A stretch of DNA of 32,754 nt from JBCBTJ01 sp964597685 (GTDB taxonomy: Bacteria; Pseudomonadota; Alphaproteobacteria; Caulobacterales; Hyphomonadaceae), in assembly GCA_964597685.1 (NCBI GenBank), contig CAZQZC010000009.1:1-32754 (forward strand), in the 5' to 3' direction. The notes beneath the pieces were generated by a model. That model was not told where the DNA came from and did not search any database. It worked only from the letters and a program-made list of their open reading frames with translations. This document shows, in pieces, positions 10,121-19,351 of this stretch. Numbering within the stretch: the stretch's first letter is position 1; each line of letters starts with the position of its first letter. A program made the translations under genes and the position numbers.

Positions 10121-10275
10121 TGCGCTTGCGCCGCTCCGTATTCGACCTCGCACCCCGCGGGGCGTAAACTCGCTGCCAGACCACTTATCTCCGGGTTGTC
10201 AATTTGCATACGTCGCACGATGGCGGAATGTGCAAATGCCCCAAACGGACGATTGCCCAAGAACGACCCGACACC

Positions 10276-11433
10276 TTATCCAGCGAGCCCCGGAGCCGAC
10301 CAACGCGTCGCTGCATTACGAAACCAATCCCTTGAGGGCCGCTCAATCCACCGATAGGTGAAGATACTCATCGCAATGACCATGCCGAGCATAGCCAGGG
10401 TCGCGAGATCGCCCTGCCAAACGGCCTCGCCAAACACCGTATCGGAGCCCGGACCTCTCAATCGCGGCGCTTCGGACAATAGCGGATAATCGAACAACTT
10501 TGCGATTGCGAGCCCGCCCGCGTCCCAGAACGTTTGAACGAAATCGTGGGTCATGTAGATCGAGTATGACAACGCTCCGAGGAGCAGCGCCGGCGGGGTT
10601 TGCAAGACGCGACTTATCGACCCGGCCTCCTTTGAAAAAACCAACATTGCGGCCGCGAATAATATGGGTGCAGCCAGAGACAGACTGCCCGTCCCAGCAA
10701 AACACACAAATACTCCAATTGCGACAATAGCCGATACTTCGAGTGCTTCGGCAAGGAGACGCGACGGTCTTAATCGAGAAACGACCATCTCGTAGGCTCG
10801 ATACGACAGCATGCCAGCGGAGAAGCCGAATAAGCAGCGTACAAATCCGAACTGATAGGTCGTCGCCATGTTTAGCTCACTGAACGCGCCCAGGAAGAAT
10901 GGCGCAGCAAGACAAGCGACCAAGGCGGCGAACAAAGCCGTTTGTCCGAAGGCTCGCACAGTGATCGCGAACAAGACGTAAGCCCAAAATTCGGTGCTAA
11001 TGCTCCAACTGACCGAGTTCCAAGTTGTGGCGGCGTGAACGCCAAGGCCGTGGATCATCAACAGATTGGTCGCAATCGCTTCGATGCTGCGGCTTTCACC
11101 TGTGAATGCTGGACTGGATGCTAAGGTCCTTAGTCCGGGCGCAGTCTGAATAATCTCGAGAACAACAAACAAGGCCAGCATGAAGGCATGCAGCGGAAAC
11201 AACCTGCCAAATCGCGTTACAAAGAAGCGCGCAAGGTCTTGGGTTCGCGAAAGTCTGTTATGATATTTACCGTAGATGACGAACCCGGACAGAACGAAGA
11301 AAAAGTCTACGAATAAGTAGCCGTTTTTTACGACTTCAAAATTAGAAATGACCCCGCTGGTGCGAAAATGCATCACAGCGATCATGCATGCGCATATGCC
11401 GCGCCAGGCGTCGAGGGTCTCAAATCTCCGCAC
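10276..11433 (-). CDS. acyltransferase 3 family membrane protein (OafA/YrhL-like)
   Basis: A 385-residue integral membrane protein with the opening FETLDAWRG...MHF that marks acyltransferase-3 enzymes. The conserved R-x10-H pair is R11 and H22. The signature VDFFFVLSGFVIYGKY follows, and about ten hydrophobic helices are seen. These enzymes transfer acetyl or other acyl groups from cytoplasmic donors to surface sugars. In this locus it probably O-acylates the polysaccharide repeat or its lipid-linked precursor. The start is a GTG just after a G-rich stretch. It is divergent from rfbF across 187 bp and upstream of the polymerase-like gene with a 155-bp gap, so the two may share a transcript. 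Confidence 0.88.
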   Translation of the reverse strand: MRRFETLDAWRGICACMIAVMHFRTSGVISNFEVVKNGYLFVDFFFVLSGFVIYGKYHNRLSRTQDLARFFVTRFGRLFPLHAFMLALFVVLEIIQTAPGLRTLASSPAFTGESRSIEAIATNLLMIHGLGVHAATTWNSVSWSISTEFWAYVLFAITVRAFGQTALFAALVACLAAPFFLGAFSELNMATTYQFGFVRCLFGFSAGMLSYRAYEMVVSRLRPSRLLAEALEVSAIVAIGVFVCFAGTGSLSLAAPILFAAAMLVFSKEAGSISRVLQTPPALLLGALSYSIYMTHDFVQTFWDAGGLAIAKLFDYPLLSEAPRLRGPGSDTVFGEAVWQGDLATLAMLGMVIAMSIFTYRWIERPSRDWFRNAATRWSAPGLAG

Positions 11434-11620
11434 GCGCCCCCCGTTTACAGAACACGCTTAGCCCGCCGCCGCCTATAATCTCATCGAGACGAAACGCGAA
11501 CTCTCGCTAAGCTGCGACATTATACGGCACACGACACAAAAAGATAATCACGGTGCTGGAACAGGCTTTGCTGCTTCGGTTAAGAAATGTCTCGCATTGG
11601 TCTTGGGAGGGGACGGCACG

Positions 11621-12391
11621 ATGAAGGTTGTATTGCTCGCTGGCGGCTTTGGAACACGGATTTCTGAGGAGTCCGCCATTCGACCTAAGCCCATGGTCGA
11701 GATTGGGGGGCGGCCGATCTTGTGGCATATTATGCGACACTATGCGCGCTATGGACACACTGAGTTCGTCGTCCTCGGCGGCTACAAGGTCGACGTTATT
11801 CGCGACTATTTTTTGAACTATCATCTCCAGAATTCGGATTTCACCGTCGACACATCCACCGGTGAGATCCTTTGGAGCCGCTCAAGGGCCGAAAGTTGGA
11901 ACGTCACCGTTCTCGACACTGGCATCGATACGATGACCGGAGGGCGGATCAAACGCGCCCGTGACACCATTGGCGATGATACGTTTCTGCTCACGTATGG
12001 GGACGGCGTCAGCGATGTGAACATAGACGACCTAGTCGACTTTCACCGCCAGCAAGCGGCCGCATTGACACTGACAGCCGTCACACAGCCCGGCCGCTTC
12101 GGCGCTCTCGGGCTCAATCCCGAAGGGACGCAAGTCACCGCCTTTCGGGAGAAGGCGGCAAACGACGGTGGTTTGATCAATGGTGGCTACTTTGTCTGCG
12201 AGCCCGAATTGTTCGACGTTATCGACGGCGATGCGACCGTCTTGGAGCAGGAGCCGATGGACGCGCTTGTTAATAGAGGCAAGCTAGCGAGCTTTAGGCA
12301 TTTAGGCTACTGGCAAAATATGGACACGCTCCGGGACCGGAACGTTCTCGAAAAGGTGTGGGCGACTGGCGACGCTCCGTGGAAGGCGTAA
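11621..12391 (+). CDS. rfbF: glucose-1-phosphate cytidylyltransferase
   Basis: Makes CDP-glucose from CTP and glucose-1-phosphate, the first step to CDP-linked 6-deoxy or 3,6-dideoxy sugars. The 256 residues match the family length. The N-terminal nucleotide-binding signature LLAGGFGTRI...RPKPMVEIGG and the segment LLTYGDGVSDVNIDDL are diagnostic, as is the C-terminal GYWQNMDTLRDR. The ATG at 11621 is chosen because GGGAGGGG lies eight bases upstream; an earlier in-frame GTG lacks this. The FAD oxidoreductase gene follows 29 bp later, so they are co-transcribed. No CDP-glucose 4,6-dehydratase (rfbG) with its usual sequence is visible in the window, so the next enzyme is either elsewhere or supplied by one of the short-chain dehydrogenases here. 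Confidence 0.93.
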   Translation: MKVVLLAGGFGTRISEESAIRPKPMVEIGGRPILWHIMRHYARYGHTEFVVLGGYKVDVIRDYFLNYHLQNSDFTVDTSTGEILWSRSRAESWNVTVLDTGIDTMTGGRIKRARDTIGDDTFLLTYGDGVSDVNIDDLVDFHRQQAAALTLTAVTQPGRFGALGLNPEGTQVTAFREKAANDGGLINGGYFVCEPELFDVIDGDATVLEQEPMDALVNRGKLASFRHLGYWQNMDTLRDRNVLEKVWATGDAPWKA

Positions 12392-12420
12392 CAGGCAGCG
12401 GAACCGGAAAAAGGGGCGAA

Positions 12421-13743
12421 ATGATGAAAGACATTGGCGTACGGATCATCGGGTCCGGCTGCGCGGGCATGGGTGCGGCGCACCACCTCCGCGGCGAGGG
12501 TGTTCAACCGGTTGTCTACGAAGCGAACAACCATATCGGTGGACACACATCGAGCTTTACCTACCCCGACGGTTTCGTCTTCGACGAAGGTCCGCATATT
12601 TCTTTCACAAAAAACGAGCGAATTCAAAAACTGTTCGCTGAGAGCGTCGAGCAGGATTTCCAGGCGTTCGCCGCTAACGTGAACAATTATTGGCAAGGCC
12701 ATTGGATCAAGCACCCCGCCCAGGTCAATCTGGCGGGACTGCCGACGGACCTTATTGTCAAATGCATCAAGGATTTCATCCAAGCCCAAAACAGCGAGCC
12801 GGGAGAGATCCAGAACTATCAGGATTGGCTCTACGCTGCGTTCGGTCCGACCTTCGCCGACACCTTTCCGGGGCAGTATACAAAAAAGTACCACACGACG
12901 GAGGCCAAGAACCTCACCACCGACTGGCTCGGCCCACGACTTTACCAGCCTGACATCGAAGAGGTGCTGCGCGGCGCGCTGACCAAGGAAACGCCCAACG
13001 TCCACTACATTCCGAACTTCCGCTATCCCACGAAGGGCGGTTTCGTTTCGTATCTAAGAAAATTCGCTGACGCGGCCGAAATCCATACGGGTCACCGCGT
13101 GACACGGATAAACATGAAGACGCAGACGCTGACATTCGGCCATGGAGGTCAAGCGCCGTTTGACCGCTTGATTTCGTCGGTTCCGCTACCTGCTCTCATT
13201 CCTCTAATCGAGGACACGCCGAACGACGTGCTCGAGGCGGCGGCGCTCTTGTCATGTTCACAGGTGGCGATCGTCAACATCGGACTGAACCGCCCTGAAG
13301 TCACCGACCAACATTGGACCTATTTTTATGACGACGAGTTTCCGTTCTCCCGTCTCAGCTTTCCCCACAAATTCTCGCGCGGAACGGTGCCCGACGGGTG
13401 CTGCGCCATTCAAGCGGAGATCTATTTCTCAGAAAAATGGAAACCCATGCAGGGAACTCCGGACGATTGGATCGAGCCGACGATCGAAGGCCTCATGAAG
13501 TGCGGTCTGGTCGAAGACAGATCGCAGATCATCCACAAATCGTCTCTATTCGCGCCCTGGGGAAATGTGATCTTTGACCACGACAGACCGAAAAGCCTCA
13601 AATTGGTCCATGATTATCTGAATGATATCGGGATCGCTTATTGTGGCAGGTTCGGCGATTGGGCGTATATCTGGACTGATGAGTCTTTTGTCTCAGGAGA
13701 GCGCGCCGCGAATATGGTTCTCAACGCGCTGACAACAGCCTAG
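12421..13743 (+). CDS. FAD-dependent oxidoreductase of the amine oxidase / UDP-galactopyranose-mutase-like group
   Basis: A protein of about 440 residues. The N-terminal Rossmann motif IIGSGCAGMGAAHHL and the following acidic end of strand two with GG (YEANNHIGGH) define an FAD-binding fold of the protoporphyrinogen-oxidase/amine-oxidase superfamily. The C-terminal AYCGRFGDWAYIWTDESFVSGERAA is the second FAD-contact region. Relatives are common in polysaccharide gene clusters and resemble UDP-galactopyranose mutase, but the exact reaction is not known. Two adjacent ATGs (12421, 12424) fit; the second is better spaced from GGGG. It is paired with rfbF and ends 34 bp from the convergent glycosyltransferase. 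The nucleotide-binding glycine pattern starts with GSG rather than the usual GAG. Confidence 0.82.
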   Translation: MMKDIGVRIIGSGCAGMGAAHHLRGEGVQPVVYEANNHIGGHTSSFTYPDGFVFDEGPHISFTKNERIQKLFAESVEQDFQAFAANVNNYWQGHWIKHPAQVNLAGLPTDLIVKCIKDFIQAQNSEPGEIQNYQDWLYAAFGPTFADTFPGQYTKKYHTTEAKNLTTDWLGPRLYQPDIEEVLRGALTKETPNVHYIPNFRYPTKGGFVSYLRKFADAAEIHTGHRVTRINMKTQTLTFGHGGQAPFDRLISSVPLPALIPLIEDTPNDVLEAAALLSCSQVAIVNIGLNRPEVTDQHWTYFYDDEFPFSRLSFPHKFSRGTVPDGCCAIQAEIYFSEKWKPMQGTPDDWIEPTIEGLMKCGLVEDRSQIIHKSSLFAPWGNVIFDHDRPKSLKLVHDYLNDIGIAYCGRFGDWAYIWTDESFVSGERAANMVLNALTTA

Positions 13744-13777
13744 AGGACCGGGGAGCGGCCCACTATCCAAAACCGGC

Positions 13778-14638
13778 CTAGAGCGTTCGTTGGAGATAGC
13801 CTTCGGCGCGGCCCAACGCGACCAAAGCCAAATAGGCTGAGCGTTTGACCCGCCCGCGGGCGAGGTTCAGCGCGGCGTTCGCACTTGGTCGGGCGACCCA
13901 GTACAACCCATGCTGCGGTCCGTAGCCGTTTCGGCGCAATACGTAGCCTAAGCCCCGCCCATAACCGCGGCCCTTGCGGCGCATCCCAACGTCTGGCGAA
14001 CGCGTGTCGAGTTCCGCATGGTGTGCAAACAATGCTGGATCGTACCAGGCTTTGAAGCCGCTCTCGATAGCGCGAAGCGTAATGTCCTGACCTTCGCAAG
14101 CCTGCCAAGGCGTCGTCGCCCCAACGCCGATCGAATCGTCGTAGCCATTCAAACTCTCGAGCACATGCCGCTTGAACGTGACCGTCCACTCGATTTGTGT
14201 CGTCCAGACGTTCTCACGATTAATCGATTGAGCGATTGGTTCAAACCGACCGTTGATTGGCCGCAGGGTCTCCGCATCCACCGCCCGCCCTGTCACGAGG
14301 TCGGCCCCTTGTTGGTCGATAACGCCCAACGACCGCGCAAGAAACTCTTCCGGGTACCAACAATCATCGTCGGGAAACAGGCAAAACTCTCCGGAAGAGC
14401 TCCGCCACCCAACATTCCGACCACGACTGAGGCCGCGCTGGTCCGGCGTGGCGATCCGATCGACCGGAAAAGGCCAGGTTCCGGCCGCAAGAAAATCAGC
14501 GACGCGGCTATCCGCATTCTGGTCCACAACGACGACGTCAAAATCCTGGAACGTTTGACGAGCAAGACTATCGAACAAGATGGACAATTCGCTTGAGCGG
14601 CCGAGCGTTGAGACAATCAGAGACAATCGGTGGGCCAT
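13778..14638 (-). CDS. glycosyltransferase family 2
   Basis: A 286-residue GT-A-fold enzyme. It opens with LSLIVSTLGRSSEL and DVVVVDQNAD, the nucleotide-sugar-binding strand. The metal-binding DxD is seen as FPDDDCWYP, and the acceptor-side motif CEGQDITLRAIESG matches the usual (E/D)D-x-x-L pattern. It would add a sugar from an NDP-sugar to the lipid-linked repeat unit in the cytoplasm. It lies 19 bp downstream of the pyruvyltransferase gene in a three-gene minus-strand unit. The donor and linkage cannot be read. An AGGA lies eight bases upstream of the chosen ATG. Confidence 0.88.
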   Translation of the reverse strand: MAHRLSLIVSTLGRSSELSILFDSLARQTFQDFDVVVVDQNADSRVADFLAAGTWPFPVDRIATPDQRGLSRGRNVGWRSSSGEFCLFPDDDCWYPEEFLARSLGVIDQQGADLVTGRAVDAETLRPINGRFEPIAQSINRENVWTTQIEWTVTFKRHVLESLNGYDDSIGVGATTPWQACEGQDITLRAIESGFKAWYDPALFAHHAELDTRSPDVGMRRKGRGYGRGLGYVLRRNGYGPQHGLYWVARPSANAALNLARGRVKRSAYLALVALGRAEGYLQRTL

Positions 14639-14657
14639 CGATCTATCCTATTGCAGC

Positions 14658-15578
14658 TTATGCGGCAGACGCGGCTCGTTCCCGAACCAACGTCGATAAA
14701 GCGTCGGCAGTTTCAACCAACGTCACATTGTCGAACACGGACCGGATGGAACTCTCGAATATAGCTCTGATTTTGAAATAATTTCCGGGCGCAACGAAGA
14801 CCGGCTTCCCAAGAACAGCGCCACCGATCGCCACGTGAAGCCGATCGGTGATGATCTCCTCGAAATCATCCAGGTATCTCAAAAAGTCCTGCGGGTCGCT
14901 TCGGTGATCGCCTGCATTGGACACGTCATGGTTGGCGTCAATGTCGCTCCAGCCGTGTCCGGAGCTTTCATTGTCGACGCGGAACGCAAACGCGGTGGAT
15001 TTGGAGGGCGGTCGGCGGTCGGGCAAGACCCGATCGGGATCGATCATCGCCAAGTAAAACGCCATATCGTGGCAAAATGGCCTGTCGGGAAGCAACGCCT
15101 GACTTTCATGACGATCCCGGACAAAAATGTCGATCTCGGCGTCCAGGTCGAACAGCTGAAACGTTGTCGGCAGCACGAACATGTTCGACGCGACACGCAG
15201 CTGTCGCTTCACATTGTCGTAGCCCACGCGACACGCTTCGGCCCAAGCGCCGCTGGAGCTGTAGATAAAGAGCGCGCTTTCGCCTAAGCGCTGGCGCGCG
15301 CCGGCGGCGAGGCATCTAACCTTGTCGACGCGCCGTCCCATATCGAATTCTTGAAACGACACACCCAAATCCTCAAAGAACCTGATCGTCCCATATCGGA
15401 TCAGCGCGTCGCCGAAATTGCCGTGGTTTTGCATGAAGTAGATCCGGCGTCCCGCCGTCGCAGAACTTAATTGCTCCGCCAAGTCGGTGAATGGACGGCC
15501 CCAGCTTTCGACGGTCTCACGAGGCCACGTCGCGGCTAAACTCCGAGGATGCGGCTCAAACGCTGAGTTTGCGAGCAT
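14658..15578 (-). CDS. polysaccharide pyruvyl transferase family protein
   Basis: A 306-residue member of the PF04230-type family, which transfers pyruvate from phosphoenolpyruvate to form ketals on sugars, or does related chemistry. Diagnostic segments are YFMQNHGNFGDALIRYG near residue 50 and the late TDRLHVAIGGAVLGKPV, whose His and Arg are conserved in the family. No signal peptide or membrane helix is seen, so it is cytoplasmic. It sits between two GT2 genes in the same operon, so a cytoplasmic modification of a lipid-linked sugar is likely. Some members of this fold are sulfated- or colanic-acid-type enzymes of other activity, so pyruvylation itself is an inference. Confidence 0.85.
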   Translation of the reverse strand: MLANSAFEPHPRSLAATWPRETVESWGRPFTDLAEQLSSATAGRRIYFMQNHGNFGDALIRYGTIRFFEDLGVSFQEFDMGRRVDKVRCLAAGARQRLGESALFIYSSSGAWAEACRVGYDNVKRQLRVASNMFVLPTTFQLFDLDAEIDIFVRDRHESQALLPDRPFCHDMAFYLAMIDPDRVLPDRRPPSKSTAFAFRVDNESSGHGWSDIDANHDVSNAGDHRSDPQDFLRYLDDFEEIITDRLHVAIGGAVLGKPVFVAPGNYFKIRAIFESSIRSVFDNVTLVETADALSTLVRERAASAA

Positions 15579-15623
15579 TTCGATACCAACTCCGCTTCAA
15601 TCAGATCAGCAGTAAGCGTCGCG

Positions 15624-16544
15624 CTACAAATCGAGTACGCGCTCGGGCTTGCACCTGCCAGTCAGGAGGTCGACACATGCAATCAGGTTACCCTTTAGTC
15701 GACCGCGATAGTCTACCAACGCATGTTCTCTCAAACTGCGCACAGTATTCGAACCGAGAGATCTGAAGATCAGCTTCGCCGCGATCTTAAGCGGCACCGT
15801 TCCTTTCCGGCAGAGATAGGCAAGATTGGCGACCTGGGAGTACCCCAGTCTAACGCCTGACCCCCGTCCGCCGGTCACGCCGAGATGAACGCCCTGGCAG
15901 TCTGGGATATACAAACACTCGCCAAATTCAGCAGCCTGGCCGGTGAAATCTCGATCTTCTTGCCAACCATAAAGTGGAAGCCGCTCGTCAAACCTCTTGT
16001 TCCGGAAGACAATGTCGCGAAACGCCATGTTACATCCGTACATGGACGTCAAAGACCGGGGTGCGTCGCCGCTCGCCCAATGCTCTTGCGGCTCTTTACG
16101 GCCCGCCAGAAAATCCTCAGCGTCAGCCTCGGAAACGCCGCCGACGCGCACGCCGTCGGCAAGCACCCGCCCCGTCAGCCCAACACAGTCCGATGCGCTT
16201 TCAAAGGCCTCAGACGCCGCAGCCAACCAATCGTCGGCCGGTCGGAAATCGTCATCGAAGAACGCGACGAAGCAACCATCCGCTTCCGGTTCGAACACAC
16301 CCTGTTTTGCAAGCATTTCCAAACCGACGTTTCGCTGAATAGGCAAGCCCGCGCGATCTGACAGGGTTACCGTCAAGGCGTCGCGGAATGATTGCGCATA
16401 ATCGTCAATCCCATGTACGTCCGAGAGTTCAGCACCGACAACGACGACACGCTCTGGCGGACGTGTCTGACGTAACAGACGCTCCAGTAAGATAGCCGTT
16501 TCCTTCGGGCGCCCCTTCGTCGCGACGACGACATAAGCTCTCAT
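15624..16544 (-). CDS. glycosyltransferase family 2
   Basis: A 306-residue GT-A enzyme and first gene of a three-gene minus-strand operon. It begins AYVVVATKGRPKETAILLERLLRQT, a GT2 opening, and has the metal-binding VAFFDDDFRPADDW, then GCNMAFRD and LPLYGWQEDRDF (the late acidic motif for the acceptor). The start at 16544 is chosen because GGAGGGG is five bases upstream; an upstream in-frame ATG (16592) would add 16 non-conserved residues. It shares a 257-bp divergent region with the GT2 gene at 16802. Donor sugar unknown. Confidence 0.87.
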   Translation of the reverse strand: MRAYVVVATKGRPKETAILLERLLRQTRPPERVVVVGAELSDVHGIDDYAQSFRDALTVTLSDRAGLPIQRNVGLEMLAKQGVFEPEADGCFVAFFDDDFRPADDWLAAASEAFESASDCVGLTGRVLADGVRVGGVSEADAEDFLAGRKEPQEHWASGDAPRSLTSMYGCNMAFRDIVFRNKRFDERLPLYGWQEDRDFTGQAAEFGECLYIPDCQGVHLGVTGGRGSGVRLGYSQVANLAYLCRKGTVPLKIAAKLIFRSLGSNTVRSLREHALVDYRGRLKGNLIACVDLLTGRCKPERVLDL

Positions 16545-16621
16545 CGCCGCCCCTCCCTCGGCTGCGTTATGAAACCAGGCTTCAGGCTTCAACTATCATG
16601 CCATATACTTTGGAAAAGCGG

Positions 16622-16664
16622 AGATTTCGTCGGCGATTCCACACTGGCCGAAATTGCGAAATCT
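16622..16664. repeat. 8-bp inverted repeat in a divergent promoter region
   Basis: AGATTTCG (16622-16629) and its exact reverse complement CGAAATCT (16657-16664) are separated by 27 bp, between two divergent glycosyltransferase genes. It may be a pair of operator half-sites or chance. A perfect minus-strand TTGACA lies at 16677-16672, but no good -10 follows. Confidence 0.4.
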
Positions 16665-16801
16665 GACTAAATGTCAAAACAGGCGTTGTCGGTCCGGACG
16701 CGTCTATTTCGTCCCGCTCATGATCAAACGGCGGGCGAGGAATGTACCTTGCAGGTGAGCGGGGGCTCAAGCGTCGTCGCTTTGAAATTGGGTGGGGATC
16801 C

Positions 16802-17830
16802 ATGTCGAAAACTCAGAGCGAAAAACCGTTGGTGGCTGTTGTTACGCCGGCCTACAATGGAGCGCCTTACATAGAGCGTAACTTGGCTTGCGTGCAGGCG
16901 CAGACCTACCCCAATCTCGTACACGTCGTATTGGATAATGCGAGTACTGACGATACGCCCGATATGATCCAGGCGGCGCAAAACGGTCCGGTGCCGATTA
17001 TAACCAAGCGAAATCCAGAATTGTTGCCCCAGACCCCGAACTGGAACGCCGCCATCGCGATGACGCCGCCGGACGCGAAGTACGTGAAATTCATGGCGGC
17101 TGACGATTTGATGCGCGATGACTGCATCGAAAAAATGGTCGATCTTGCCGAAAGCGACCCAGAGATCGATTTCGTTCACGCCATCGACGTCTTCGCCGGT
17201 GAAACCAAACCACACGGTCTCGACCCGTCGACAAGCGTCTATTCGGGCAAAGACTACGGCGCGCGATACCTCCGCGGCGAGATTACCTGGTTGTCGGCGA
17301 CGCACGTTTTCTTCCGCGTGACGCCAGATCGCCTGGATAACCCTTTTCCGCTCGACATTCGCCCCTTCATGGACAACGATTTCATTCTTCGAGACCTGCT
17401 CGACCGAAAGATGGGCTTTGTGTTCGAGCCGCTACTTTTCACGCGCTACAATGATGAAACAATCACGGCGCAGCTCGGCGGTTTCCGGGCTTACTTCCTG
17501 CCTGGATTTCAGCTCCTGTTGCGTCACGGAGACAAATTCCTGGATACGGACGAATTGTCGGACATGATCACGCGAAAGCGACGCCAGTTGCTGCGTCATC
17601 TGCTTTTTTGGCAAATGACGGGCGACGCTCGAAACGCCGCGATCACCCTCAAGGGTATAGCCGACGCGGGTTTCAATCCGTCGGCAAAGGATTACGCGCG
17701 CGCACTTCTCGGCTGGCCGGCCCATAAGATCGGCAAGATACTCCGCGAGAACCGAACAAAGCGAACAGACGCGCCCCAGCGGTTGGAGGAAAGCGCTTTC
17801 GTGTCGGCGAACCTGCTTCCAGCCAACTAA
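16802..17830 (+). CDS. glycosyltransferase family 2
   Basis: A 342-residue GT2 enzyme. The opening PLVAVVTPAYNGAPYIERNLACVQAQTYPNL is textbook, followed by LDNASTDDTPDMI. The metal site is KFMAADDLMRDDCIEKM, where the usual DxD appears as AADD. The C-terminal 80 residues are basic (TRKRRQLLRHLL) and may be membrane-proximal. The ATG at 16802 follows GGTGGGG; an upstream GTG/ATG-rich stretch lacks conservation. It heads a plus-strand unit with the 3,5-epimerase and a short-chain dehydrogenase, which suggests it may transfer the deoxysugar made by them. Confidence 0.88.
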   Translation: MSKTQSEKPLVAVVTPAYNGAPYIERNLACVQAQTYPNLVHVVLDNASTDDTPDMIQAAQNGPVPIITKRNPELLPQTPNWNAAIAMTPPDAKYVKFMAADDLMRDDCIEKMVDLAESDPEIDFVHAIDVFAGETKPHGLDPSTSVYSGKDYGARYLRGEITWLSATHVFFRVTPDRLDNPFPLDIRPFMDNDFILRDLLDRKMGFVFEPLLFTRYNDETITAQLGGFRAYFLPGFQLLLRHGDKFLDTDELSDMITRKRRQLLRHLLFWQMTGDARNAAITLKGIADAGFNPSAKDYARALLGWPAHKIGKILRENRTKRTDAPQRLEESAFVSANLLPAN

Positions 17831-17877
17831 AACATTCAAGTTCGCCCCGCCGACAAGGCCTTGGAGATCAAGCCACA

Positions 17878-18417
17878 ATGAAATTCCATGAGACGCCGCT
17901 GAAAGACGCATTCGTCGTCGATCTCGACCGCTTCAGCGACGAGCGCGGATTCTTTGCACGAACATATTGCCAGAGGGAGTTCGAAGAGGCCGGCATCGAC
18001 GAGACATTCGTGCAGATGAACCTGTCTGGAAACGTCCGTGCAGGAACGCTTCGCGGCTTGCACTACCAGGACGACACCGCTCCGGAGGCGAAGTTCTTGC
18101 GGTGCATATCGGGTGCGGTGTTTGATGTCATGGTCGACATGAGGCCTGCGTCGCCCACATATCGGCGCTGGTTTGGCGTCGAGCTCACCGCTGCGTCCGG
18201 GCGCGCCGTCTATGTGCCCCCATTGTTCGCACACGGATATCTAGCGCTCACTGACGGCGCCCAAGCCCTTTACCAAACCTCGGGCTTTTACGCCCCCGGC
18301 GCCGAATGCGGCGTTCGGTTCGACGACCCGTCGATCAGCATAGACTGGCCTATCGATATCGCTGACGTGTCGCAGAAAGATCGAAACTGGCCGGATTTGC
18401 CGCCGCTCAAGGACTGA
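17878..18417 (+). CDS. rfbC: dTDP-4-dehydrorhamnose 3,5-epimerase family protein
   Basis: A 179-residue cupin enzyme of the RmlC/RfbC family, which epimerises C3 and C5 of 4-keto-6-deoxy sugar nucleotides. The catalytic His lies in TLRGLHYQ, the second conserved His in PPLFAHGYLAL, and the active-site Tyr region in ALYQTSGFYAPGAE; FSDERGFFARTY is the usual N-terminal motif. No rfbA, rfbB or rfbD for the dTDP-rhamnose pathway is visible nearby, whereas rfbF is, so the true substrate may be a CDP-linked 4-keto sugar. The gene follows the GT2 gene by 47 bp and precedes the short-chain dehydrogenase by 22 bp. Confidence 0.88.
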   Translation: MKFHETPLKDAFVVDLDRFSDERGFFARTYCQREFEEAGIDETFVQMNLSGNVRAGTLRGLHYQDDTAPEAKFLRCISGAVFDVMVDMRPASPTYRRWFGVELTAASGRAVYVPPLFAHGYLALTDGAQALYQTSGFYAPGAECGVRFDDPSISIDWPIDIADVSQKDRNWPDLPPLKD

Positions 18418-18439
18418 ATTCGAGGTCTGGAGGAATGAG

Positions 18440-19351
18440 ATGAAACGGGCCATCGTAACGGGAGCCTCTGGCTTCATCGGTCGTCAGGCGGCGACAAAAC
18501 TGCTTGAGCGGGGATTTGACGTGGTCGCGTTCACCTCCCGCGCGGACGCAATTCTACCCGCCGGTGTGGAACGTCACGTCGTTGATCTGACCGACGCCGA
18601 CGCCGTCCGCCGGAGCGTTAAGATGATAGGGGCGTCTCACCTCCTTCATTGCGCATGGCGATCGGTTGTCAGCGGGCTCTGGACGGCGCCGGAAAATCTC
18701 ACTTGGGTTCGCCATACGCTCGATCTTGTTGAAGCGTTTGCGGCGTCGGGGGGCGAACGCATGACGGGCGTCGGCACGTGCGGCGAATATGACTGGGCAG
18801 GCGGCTTGTGTGCGGAAGACCGAACGCCGTTGACGCCCGCAACCTATTACGGCGCCTGTAAACACGCCCTTGAATCACTGTTGGGACCGTACGCTGCACT
18901 AAACGATTTGAGCTTCGCCTGGGGGCGCGTCTTTTTTGTCTACGGTCCCGGCGAACACGAGAGCCGCCTGGGCGCGTCAGTCGTAAAATCTCTTCTCTCC
19001 GGAGAACCGGCGCTCTGTTCCCACGGCATGCAATTGCGTGACTATATGCATGTCGCAGATGTCGCTGACGGCCTGGCCGCCTTGCTGGATAGCGATGCGG
19101 AAGGCGCATTCAACATCGCCACAGGCGAAGCCATCCGCGTCAAGGATCTCATAAATGCTCTGGCCGAGGAAGTCGGCCGCCCGGACCTTGTCCAGCTTGG
19201 GGCCCGCGAGGCGCCGGCGTTCGAACCGCCGTTGATCGTCGCCGACATGGCCAAAACCCGCAATACTCTGAATTGGTCCCCCCGTTACTCGCTGGAGTCC
19301 GGCGCGCGCGACACCGTCGCAGCGTTTCGCCGAGCGGCCACCGACGTCTAG
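18440..19351 (+). CDS. NAD(P)-dependent sugar-nucleotide epimerase/dehydratase (short-chain dehydrogenase family)
   Basis: A 303-residue extended short-chain dehydrogenase. It has the dinucleotide motif VTGASGFIG, the YxxxK catalytic pair in YYGACK, and a preceding GTCGEYDW segment that takes the place of the usual catalytic Ser/Thr. LRDYMHVADVADGLAALL and AFNIATGEAIRVKDL are the substrate-binding C-terminal motifs. It may be the 4-ketoreductase acting after the 3,5-epimerase. GGAGG lies six bases before the ATG. Its TAG stop overlaps the convergent LhgO-like stop within the palindrome CTAG. Confidence 0.85.
   Translation: MKRAIVTGASGFIGRQAATKLLERGFDVVAFTSRADAILPAGVERHVVDLTDADAVRRSVKMIGASHLLHCAWRSVVSGLWTAPENLTWVRHTLDLVEAFAASGGERMTGVGTCGEYDWAGGLCAEDRTPLTPATYYGACKHALESLLGPYAALNDLSFAWGRVFFVYGPGEHESRLGASVVKSLLSGEPALCSHGMQLRDYMHVADVADGLAALLDSDAEGAFNIATGEAIRVKDLINALAEEVGRPDLVQLGAREAPAFEPPLIVADMAKTRNTLNWSPRYSLESGARDTVAAFRRAATDV

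Noticed and set aside
11474..11479. TATAAT in the acyltransferase / rfbF divergent region
   Set aside because: The nearest TTTACA is 24 bp upstream, too far for a sigma-70 promoter.
13740..14189. 149-codon minus-strand frame overlapping the GT2 gene
   Set aside because: It is Arg-rich out-of-frame translation of the glycosyltransferase gene, with no motif.
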